From positions 1 to 7,831 of the forward strand of contig JAENVT010000052.1 in the NCBI GenBank assembly GCA_016650435.1: a stretch of DNA of 7,831 bases. The letters run 5' to 3'. Within the stretch, counting starts at the first letter, position 1. Each line of letters begins with the position of its first letter. The position numbers and the translations under genes are program-made. Below are positions 1 to 5,176 of this stretch, one piece after another. A model generated the notes under the pieces. It was not told where the DNA came from. It was given only the letters and a program-made list of their open reading frames with translations, and did not search any database. This DNA comes from Ilumatobacteraceae bacterium. Its GTDB lineage: Bacteria > Actinomycetota > Acidimicrobiia > Acidimicrobiales > Ilumatobacteraceae.

Positions 1-969
1 GACAAGATCCTCGACATGCGTCGCTACCTGTCGTTGATGGAGAGCAACTTCCCGCCCGAACTCGGCAACGCGTACCGGGCGATGGAGAACCAGGGCAACC
101 CGTGGGGCATGAACCAGGGCGAGCGCGGCGACTGGGCCCGCAATCTCGATGGCGTCACCGTGGTCGATCCCGGCGAGCCGATCACCTCCGAGTACCTCTA
201 CTGGGTCGGTTGCGCGGGCTCGTTCGACGACAAGAACCGCAAGGTCACCCAAGCGATGGCCAAGTTGTTGCGACGTGCCGGCATCGACGTCGTCATCCTC
301 GGGCCCAGCGAGATGTGCACCGGCGACCCGGCACGGCGCAGTGGCAACGAGTACCTGTTCCAGATGTTGGCGATGCCAAACGTCGAGATGCTCAACGGAA
401 TGGGCGTGCGCAAGATCATCACGCAGTGCCCGCATTGCTTCAACACGTTGAAGAACGAGTACCCGCAGTTGGGCGGCAACTACGAGGTCATCCATCACTC
501 GCAGTTGCTCGAGTCACTCATCGAGTCCGGCCAGCTCGATGTCTCGCAAGCCACCCTCGAAGAGCGCCTCACGTACCACGACTCGTGCTACCTGGGTCGC
601 CACAACGACGTGTACCTGGCGCCGCGCAACGTGGTCGGATCGATCAAGGGCATCGACATCGTCGAGATGCCACGAAACGGCACCAAAGGCATGTGCTGCG
701 GCGCGGGCGGGGCCCGCATGTGGATGGAAGAGTCGATCGGCACCAAGGTCAACGACGAGCGAGCCCGTGAGGCGATCTCGACTGGCGCGTCGCGTGTGGC
801 GACTGCGTGCCCGTTCTGTTACATCATGCTCGACGACGGTGTGAAGGCTGCCGGTGTCGAAGAGACCGAGGTCAAGGTCGCCGATATCTCGATCCACCTG
901 CTCGACGCCATAGAAGCCGGCGAGCGCAAACTGGCCAACCAGACCTCACCACTCAGCACCACGACCTAG
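1..969 (+). CDS. Fe-S oxidoreductase, C-terminal part (EtfD / Rv0338c-like), 5' truncated
   Basis: The frame is open to the left edge, and residues before the first ATG (DKILD, then MRRYL at base 16) match the family, so this is the 3' part of a longer gene rather than a start at 16. Counting from that Met, two cysteine-rich CCG domains follow. The first has C66 (WVGCAGSF), C101 in MCTGDPARR, and C138/C141 in CPHC. The second has C191 (HDSCYLGRHN), C227-C228 in MCCGAGGARMW, and C265/C268 in CPFC. These cysteines ligate Fe-S clusters in heterodisulfide-reductase-like proteins. The first domain has Cys-Thr where CC is canonical, which I recall as normal for this branch. The segment resembles the C-terminal half of mycobacterial Rv0338c (EtfD), a membrane protein thought to pass electrons from the electron-transfer flavoprotein EtfBA of fatty-acid oxidation to menaquinone. 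The missing N-terminal part should hold membrane helices and a ferredoxin-like domain. The family is clear; the specific EtfD role is inferred by resemblance. Confidence 0.9.
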   Translation, partial: DKILDMRRYLSLMESNFPPELGNAYRAMENQGNPWGMNQGERGDWARNLDGVTVVDPGEPITSEYLYWVGCAGSFDDKNRKVTQAMAKLLRRAGIDVVILGPSEMCTGDPARRSGNEYLFQMLAMPNVEMLNGMGVRKIITQCPHCFNTLKNEYPQLGGNYEVIHHSQLLESLIESGQLDVSQATLEERLTYHDSCYLGRHNDVYLAPRNVVGSIKGIDIVEMPRNGTKGMCCGAGGARMWMEESIGTKVNDERAREAISTGASRVATACPFCYIMLDDGVKAAGVEETEVKVADISIHLLDAIEAGERKLANQTSPLSTTT

Positions 970-1045
970 CCGAACCGAACCCGCATGTGGATGAACCTTG
1001 CGTGAACGGGTTGTGCCCCGATGTAACTCGGCGGGCGCGTTCCCA

Positions 1046-1051
1046 TAGCCT
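1046..1051 (+). promoter_or_regulatory. candidate -10 box (TAGCCT) for a leaderless transcript
   Basis: TAGCCT fits the actinobacterial TANNNT -10 pattern and ends 6 nt before the ATG at 1058. Transcription would then begin at or next to the start codon. No Shine-Dalgarno sequence precedes that ATG, which agrees with leaderless translation, a common mode in actinobacteria. No convincing -35 box is seen about 17 nt upstream. The motif is short and could occur by chance. Confidence 0.33.
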
Positions 1052-1057
1052 TGCTCG

Positions 1058-3337
1058 ATGCGCGGACGGATGGCCCGGCTGCTGACCGTCGGGCTGACCG
1101 CCGCCGGTCTCGCCACCACCTCACCGTTCGTCGCGCATGCCGACGGGAGCACCGAGTGCGCCGCCGGCACCGACACAGCGGCCCTCAACAATTTCATCGC
1201 CAACGAGGTTGCCGATCTCGTCGGATTCGACACAACCAGAGTGATCGCCCTCCCCGACGGTCGATACGTGTGGACAGTTCAGGACGCGTTCATCTCGGCC
1301 GCACCCGGCGCCCGTTCGTCGTCGCTGCGACCTCCGACCGGGTTCGCCCACAACGCCCTCATCGTCCAAGAAGGGAACTGCTTCACCACTCTTCACGGCC
1401 CAGTCACGCCAGGACCGCAATGCGGCGTCAGCGACGCCTCGTATGTCGGCAGCGACCAGACCGCGACGTGCAGCCATTGGTTCTGGCCGATGAGCGGAGG
1501 GCTCGACCAACTCGGCCGGCTCACGATCTTCTACGTCGAGATGGCGAATGAATTGGGATCAGGCGCGGCGCCGCCGGCCCATGCAGTATCGGTGTGGGTC
1601 GCACGCTTCAACGCGGCGACCCTCGACCTCATCGCGTTCGCCCCAGCACCGGCATCGGCGGGCGACGTGATCTACGGCTCGGCGGTCGAGTCCGACGACG
1701 GGTTCAGCTACCTCTTCGGGTGGTCGTACGATCAGTTCAACCTGCCGGATCCAACCTCGCCGCCACCATCGCAACTGTTCGTCGCCCGAGTGCCGCTCGG
1801 GCGGTTCGATCTTCAACCGACGTACTGGAGCGGCACGGCATGGGTCAACGACCGCGCCCGTGCTGTGGCGATCAACACCAATGCGAACCAGACGACCAAC
1901 CCGATGCAGCCGCGGCTGATCGACGGGATGTGGCTCTCGGTGGTGAAGGCCAATGATTGGAAGGGCACAGCAGTGCGCCTCGACGTGGCAGCCGCGCCGC
2001 AGGGACCGTGGACCACGCTGCAAACCGTTACGGTTCCCACTCGCACGATCGACGGGCGCACCAACACCTACGCGGCACACCTCATGCCATGGCGCTCCGA
2101 TACCGGGAACCTGGTTGTGGCGCTTTCGAACAACGCATGGCAGATGGATCCGTTGGCATTCGACAACCCGACCCTCTATCAGCCGCGGCTCTTCGAACTG
2201 ACCGCACCGTCTCCGCTTTCCGCACCAAAGATCGCGGCGACGACCGATCCGCTCGGCTTCGTGCCGACGAGCCCTCCGATCCGGGCAATCGACACGCGCC
2301 AGAGCGCCCGATTGGGGCGCGGCCAGGTGTTGCACGTGTCCCTGGCTGGGATGGTGGCGGCAGGTGCACGCGCCGCGGTGATCGACCTCGCCGCGGTCGA
2401 CCCCATCGGCAACGGCTTCCTGACCGCGTGGTCGTGCGATGAGGCGATGCCGCCGACGTCGAACCTCAACTACGTCGCTGGCGCAACGCGGGCGACTCAC
2501 GCGGTAGTGACACTGTCAGGCGATGATTCGGTCTGTGTGTTCAGCATGGTCGAATCCGACGTGCTCGTCGACGTCACCGGGAGCTACACGACCGACCCGT
2601 CGGCATTGCTCTTCCATCCGCAACCACCGACGCGGATCTATGACTCGCGGGTCAGCGGCGGGGTGTGGGCCGCAAACGAAACGCGCGCGATCACGGTGCC
2701 CGCAGGTGCTCGTGCGGTCGCGATCAACGTGACGATCACCGAACCGGCGGCGTCGGGCTTCGTGACCGTGTTTCCGTGCCAAGCGGGCCTGCCGGTGGTA
2801 TCGAACCTCAACTACGTCGGCGGGCAAGTCGTGGCCAACCTGGTGCAGATCGGCGCAACAGACGGACAGGTGTGCGTATACAGCCGAGCACGCACCCACA
2901 TCGTGGTCGACCTGCAGGGAACCTACGACGCGAGCGACGAGGGTTTGCACTACCAAGCAGTCGCGCCAACGCGCCTCGTCGACACCCGTTCTGGAGTCGG
3001 CTCCGTGTTCGGACGTGTGGCGATGGATGTCGTTTCGCTCGGGGTGTACCCATCGAACGCGCCAGTCGCCACCACTGCTGTGCCCGGCAACGTCGAGGCG
3101 TTGATGGTGTCGATGATCGCCGTCTCGCCGCGCAGTTCCGGCTGGGCCGAGATCGGGCCGTGTGTCGAGCCCGCAGCTTCGACGCCGTACAACTCGTCGA
3201 CCCTGAATTTCGTCGCTGCCGACGTTGTCGCGAACCAGGCGATCACCCCAACCCGAGTCGCCACCGGTGTCGACATCTGCACGTTCGCCACCTCCCCCGC
3301 GTTCCACGTCGTCGACCTCACCGGCTGGTTCGTGTAG
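1058..3337 (+). CDS. secreted protein: beta-propeller-like domain plus three 'DTR/SNLNY/VDVTG' repeats
   Basis: The 759-residue product starts with a signal peptide: basic MRGRMAR, a hydrophobic stretch, then AHA|D with likely cleavage after A28. Residues about 55-385 form a beta-rich domain with ALPDGRYVWTVQDAFIS (64-80), a cysteine-containing segment (C108, C122, C138) and repeated Trp/Tyr-rich strands. It reminds me of the DUF4185/DUF5005-type five-bladed propellers related to glycosidases, but I see no catalytic set. Three related domains follow at 404-510, 521-623 and 631-759. Each has a start like PTRxxDTR or PTRIYDSR, a central SNLNYV or STLNFVA, and an end like VDVTGSY or VDLTGWF. Each also holds one cysteine pair (460/493, 574/606, 702/741), probably disulfides outside the cell. 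ATG 1058 gives the full signal peptide; M5 at 1070 is an alternative start. The gap from the upstream Fe-S gene is 88 bp, so separate transcription is likely. The role is unknown; surface adhesion or glycan binding is only a guess. Confidence 0.88.
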   Translation: MRGRMARLLTVGLTAAGLATTSPFVAHADGSTECAAGTDTAALNNFIANEVADLVGFDTTRVIALPDGRYVWTVQDAFISAAPGARSSSLRPPTGFAHNALIVQEGNCFTTLHGPVTPGPQCGVSDASYVGSDQTATCSHWFWPMSGGLDQLGRLTIFYVEMANELGSGAAPPAHAVSVWVARFNAATLDLIAFAPAPASAGDVIYGSAVESDDGFSYLFGWSYDQFNLPDPTSPPPSQLFVARVPLGRFDLQPTYWSGTAWVNDRARAVAINTNANQTTNPMQPRLIDGMWLSVVKANDWKGTAVRLDVAAAPQGPWTTLQTVTVPTRTIDGRTNTYAAHLMPWRSDTGNLVVALSNNAWQMDPLAFDNPTLYQPRLFELTAPSPLSAPKIAATTDPLGFVPTSPPIRAIDTRQSARLGRGQVLHVSLAGMVAAGARAAVIDLAAVDPIGNGFLTAWSCDEAMPPTSNLNYVAGATRATHAVVTLSGDDSVCVFSMVESDVLVDVTGSYTTDPSALLFHPQPPTRIYDSRVSGGVWAANETRAITVPAGARAVAINVTITEPAASGFVTVFPCQAGLPVVSNLNYVGGQVVANLVQIGATDGQVCVYSRARTHIVVDLQGTYDASDEGLHYQAVAPTRLVDTRSGVGSVFGRVAMDVVSLGVYPSNAPVATTAVPGNVEALMVSMIAVSPRSSGWAEIGPCVEPAASTPYNSSTLNFVAADVVANQAITPTRVATGVDICTFATSPAFHVVDLTGWFV

Positions 3338-3375
3338 CGCTCGGTGGGCTTGGTGCCGGGCTCCGAAGGCGGGCT

Positions 3376-3518
3376 GGGCGCGATTTCGGTACCGTGAGTT
3401 CCGATTTCGCACCCCTGGGATCGATTTCGGAGTCACCAGTTCCGCTTTCGCGCCCAACCGTGCTGGCAGCCAGGCCTGTGGGATCGATTTCGGAGCCACT
3501 GGTTCCGCTTTCGCGCCC
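3376..3518. repeat. three direct copies of a 39-bp intergenic element
   Basis: The copies lie at 3376-3414, 3417-3455 and 3480-3518, each exactly 39 bp, with gaps of 2 and 24 bp. By my count copies 2 and 3 agree at 36 of 39 positions, and copy 1 agrees with copy 2 at 29 of 39. The consensus opens with GGGATCGATTTCGG and closes with TTCCGCTTTCGCGCCC. The ends are imperfect inverted repeats (GGG..CGA...CGG against CCG...TCG..CCC). In copy 3 the centre GGAGCCACTGGTTCC is nearly palindromic. The array fills the gap between two convergent genes; copy 3 ends 7 bp short of the dcd stop codon. It may act as a bidirectional transcription barrier or a protein-binding array, or be a small repeated intergenic sequence. 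There is no T-run, so it is not a classical intrinsic terminator. Confidence 0.85.
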
Positions 3519-3525
3519 GGTGTTG

Positions 3526-4092
3526 CTAGCTCCTGAAGTTCTCGAAGTAGCGACTGGGGGTCGGGCCTTGCTGGCCTTGGTACTTCGAACCCTTGGCACC
3601 GCTGCCGTATGGCTTGTCGGCTGGCGTGGTCATCTGCATGAAGCTGACCTGGCCGATCTTCATCCCTGGGTACAGCGTGATTGGAAGCGTGGCGATGTTG
3701 GTGAGCTCGAGGGTGATGTGGCCATCGAAGCCGGCGTCGATGAATCCGGCCGTCGAGTGGATGATCAGCCCGAGGCGACCGAGGCTCGACTTGCCCTCGA
3801 TGCGACCGACCAGATCGTCGGGAACGCCGATGCGTTCGAACGTACTGCCGAGAACAAATTCGCCGGGGTGCAACATGAACACTCCATCCGGGGAGAGTTC
3901 GATCGGGTCGGTCAGCGTGGCCATGTCTTCCTTCACATCGATGACCCGAGCGGTGTAGTTGCGGAAGACGCGAAAAAGGTTGCTGATGCGCACGTCGATC
4001 GAAGATGGCTGCACGAAGTCATCGTCGAAGGGCTCGATGATGATGCGCCCTTCGGCGATCTGCTCGCGCAGTGTCCGGTCGGAAAGAATCAC
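3526..4092 (-). CDS. dcd: dCTP deaminase, probably the bifunctional dUMP-forming type
   Basis: The 188-residue protein has the normal length for the family and is very like mycobacterial Dcd throughout. It deaminates dCTP in the cytoplasm; the actinobacterial form also cleaves the triphosphate, releasing dUMP for thymidylate synthesis without building up dUTP. Visible signatures are LVQPSS-type VQPSSIDVR (27-35), HPGEFVLGST (75-84), EGKSSLGRLG (99-108), HSTAGFIDAG (112-121), HITLEL with the expected catalytic Glu129, YPGMKIGQ (141-148) and the C-terminal GSKYQGQQGPTPSR (168-181) that closes over the nucleotide. HSTAGFID rather than the enterobacterial HVTAHRID supports the bifunctional class; this is a family-based inference. 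The start is GTG at 4092-4090, giving the canonical N-terminus MILSDRTLRE. No Shine-Dalgarno sequence sits at usual spacing: AGAGG is 13 nt away. The gene faces a tRNA-Gly gene head to head. Confidence 0.97.
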   Translation of the reverse strand: MILSDRTLREQIAEGRIIIEPFDDDFVQPSSIDVRISNLFRVFRNYTARVIDVKEDMATLTDPIELSPDGVFMLHPGEFVLGSTFERIGVPDDLVGRIEGKSSLGRLGLIIHSTAGFIDAGFDGHITLELTNIATLPITLYPGMKIGQVSFMQMTTPADKPYGSGAKGSKYQGQQGPTPSRYFENFRS

Positions 4093-4098
4093 GGGCCG

Positions 4099-4104
4099 AC
4101 GCTA
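4099..4104 (-). promoter_or_regulatory. candidate -10 box (TAGCGT) for dcd, leaderless
   Basis: On the minus strand TAGCGT fits TANNNT and ends 6 nt before the GTG start of dcd, placing the transcript start at the start codon. This is the same geometry as at the 1058 gene, and both genes lack a well-placed Shine-Dalgarno sequence. No clear -35 box is visible. It overlaps the candidate -10 box of the divergent tRNA gene by two bases. Confidence 0.35.
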
Positions 4105-4108
4105 ACCT
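4103..4108 (+). promoter_or_regulatory. candidate -10 box (TAACCT) for the tRNA-Gly gene
   Basis: TAACCT fits TANNNT and lies 13 bp before the mature tRNA 5' end, which would give a short leader for RNase P to remove. It shares its TA with the opposite-strand box proposed for dcd. No good -35 box is seen; a tRNA promoter must nevertheless lie in this area, because dcd starts only 29 bp away on the other strand. Confidence 0.3.
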
Positions 4109-4121
4109 CTGGACCACCTTC

Positions 4122-4192
4122 GCGGGTGTAGTTCAGAGGCAGAACATCAGCTTCCCAAGCTGAGAACGCGGGTTCGATTCCCGTCACCCGCT
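4122..4192 (+). tRNA. tRNA-Gly (anticodon CCC)
   Basis: A complete cloverleaf can be drawn over 71 nt. The acceptor stem GCGGGTG pairs perfectly with CACCCGC, with discriminator T4192. The D stem is GTTC/GAAC. The anticodon stem TCAGC/GCTGA closes the loop TTCCCAA, giving anticodon CCC at 4154-4156, which reads the GGG glycine codon. The variable loop has 4 nt, and the T arm is GCGGG-TTCGATT-CCCGT with one G-U pair. The CCA end is not encoded, as is usual in actinobacteria. No integrase or direct-repeat attachment site is visible beside its 3' end. Confidence 0.97.
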
Positions 4193-4427
4193 CTCATCAC
4201 TCGCGTGTGGACGATTCGATTGCGGAGTACGCGGGATGCGCTCGGTCGAGCAATGGAGTTGGTGTGACCGCGCCCACGTTGACGTCGTTCTCCCAGACTC
4301 GCCGACTCACCCTCCACAGTGCGGAACGTCGTGGAAATCGCGGCAACAACCCTCTCGGACATCCCAGAGAGTGCCCTCGTCCGGCGGGTACGGTTCGGCC
4401 TCACGCCAACCCGGAGGAGAGCGGAAG
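4193..4427 (+). other. tRNA 3' flank and leader of the 4428 gene
   Basis: This 235-bp stretch holds no convincing gene. An open frame runs into the 4428 gene from 4236, but it lacks a start with a ribosome binding site and its predicted residues look like random high-GC translation. A weak hairpin (CTCTC at 4352-4356 with GAGAG at 4367-4371) and a lone TTGACG at 4279-4284 are present. I could not pair the latter with a -10 box at proper spacing. A promoter for the downstream genes probably lies here. Confidence 0.4.
4413..4419 (+). promoter_or_regulatory. strong Shine-Dalgarno site (GGAGGAG)
   Basis: GGAGGAG stands 8 nt before the ATG at 4428. It decides the start of the downstream gene against longer in-frame options beginning at 4236, and the chosen start opens directly with a signal peptide. 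It is the only strong ribosome binding site found before a gene in this window. Confidence 0.88.
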
Positions 4428-5144
4428 ATGGCAACATTCAAGAAAACGTTGATGGCAGGAGTTGCGATCGTCGTCGGATCGATGGGCGGTGGATGGCTCG
4501 CACAGCACGCCGGCCGGGCGAGCGCCGCCGAGCAGATCCCGGCCGGCTACGTCGCGGTCAATCCGGGCCGGATCTATGACTCGCGGGGTCCATCATTCAC
4601 AAATCCGCCGCTTGCCGGCGGCGCGCAAGTGACGATCGACAGCGGCCACCCTGGGGCGGCGGCGGTTGGCGTCAACATTGTGCTTACCGAGACTGCTGGC
4701 GCCGGATTCCTCACGGCATGGCCAGCTGGCACGCGGCCCGGCACGTCGGTAATGAACTCCACTGCTGCGGGTGAGACCGTCGCCAACTTCGTGCTCGTCC
4801 CCGTCGCGCCTGACGGCACGTTCCAGTTGTACACGCAGAACCCGACACATGTCGTCGTCGACATCATGGGCTACATGGCTGGCGGGTCAGCGCTCGTGCC
4901 AGCCGGGTTCAGCGGGCAGGTCACCGGATACAGCCTCGGGGCGACGAAGACGACTGTCGTCGGGGATGTCACCAACGGCACGTCGAATGCTGTCAATCTT
5001 CGCGCCCTTGTCCAGTGCGGGGTTGGGACTGCCGCGGAGATCGCCTACATCTTCGACTTACCCGCCGGCGAAGTTCGCGGCTGGTCGGTGGTGTGCGACG
5101 GATTCTTCATCAGCGGCGCCACGGTGACCGTGGTGCAGATCTAG
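4428..5144 (+). CDS. exported protein with a single 'DSR ... VDIMGY' repeat domain
   Basis: The 238-residue product begins with a signal peptide: MATFKK, a hydrophobic core at about 8-25, then ASA|A near residues 31-34. Residues 44-152 are one copy of the domain found three times in the 1058-3337 protein. It has RIYDSRG (48-54), VGVNIVLTETAGAGFLTAW (80-98), a degenerate SNLNY element (SVMNSTAAGETVAN) and HVVVDIMGYM (141-150). Both cysteines of the domain are replaced (FPC becomes WPA; VCVY becomes FQLY). Residues 155-238 form a further beta-rich region with C197 and C223, a possible disulfide, that I do not recognise. A 19-nt stretch encoding RIYDSR is identical in the two genes. The next gene begins 32 bp downstream on the same strand, suggesting co-transcription. 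The function is unknown; placement outside the membrane is well supported, and a cell-surface role is inferred. Confidence 0.87.
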   Translation: MATFKKTLMAGVAIVVGSMGGGWLAQHAGRASAAEQIPAGYVAVNPGRIYDSRGPSFTNPPLAGGAQVTIDSGHPGAAAVGVNIVLTETAGAGFLTAWPAGTRPGTSVMNSTAAGETVANFVLVPVAPDGTFQLYTQNPTHVVVDIMGYMAGGSALVPAGFSGQVTGYSLGATKTTVVGDVTNGTSNAVNLRALVQCGVGTAAEIAYIFDLPAGEVRGWSVVCDGFFISGATVTVVQI

Positions 5145-5176
5145 CCGTTGAGCCCGCCACGGGCACCAGCGCGACG

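Noticed and set aside
1018..1031. Small inverted repeat CCGA...TCGG before the secreted-protein gene as an operator
   Set aside because: Only four base pairs of symmetry are present, which is expected by chance in such GC-rich DNA.
1559..2500. Minus-strand open frame of 313 codons
   Set aside because: It is a shadow of the secreted-protein gene, with an Arg-rich translation and no ribosome binding site or motif.
2516..3499. Minus-strand open frame of 327 codons opposite the repeat domains
   Set aside because: It is antisense to a gene with a signal peptide and three clear domain repeats, and its translation is rich in Arg/His/Gly with no recognisable domain.
3376..3518. CRISPR-like array
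   Set aside because: There are only three imperfect copies, spacer lengths are 2 and 24 bp, and no cas gene is nearby.
3338..3525. Intrinsic terminator between the convergent genes
   Set aside because: The stems are interrupted by T-T and other mismatches, and no T-run follows on either strand.
2665..4131. Long plus-strand open frame (488 codons) running from the secreted-protein gene across dcd
   Set aside because: It overlaps the secreted-protein gene in another frame and then lies antisense to the unmistakable dcd. Its residues are Arg/Pro/Gly-rich, as expected of out-of-frame high-GC DNA.
4193..4427. Riboswitch or attachment site downstream of the tRNA
   Set aside because: I could match no known riboswitch core. 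There is no repeat of the tRNA 3' end in the window and no integrase gene, so integration at this tRNA is unsupported.
5015..5176. Longer N-terminus for the flippase-like gene beginning at the ATG at 5015
   Set aside because: It would overlap the last 130 bp of the upstream gene, and the added residues are Arg-rich, out-of-frame-like sequence. GTG 5177 gives a sensible cytoplasmic N-terminus before the first helix.
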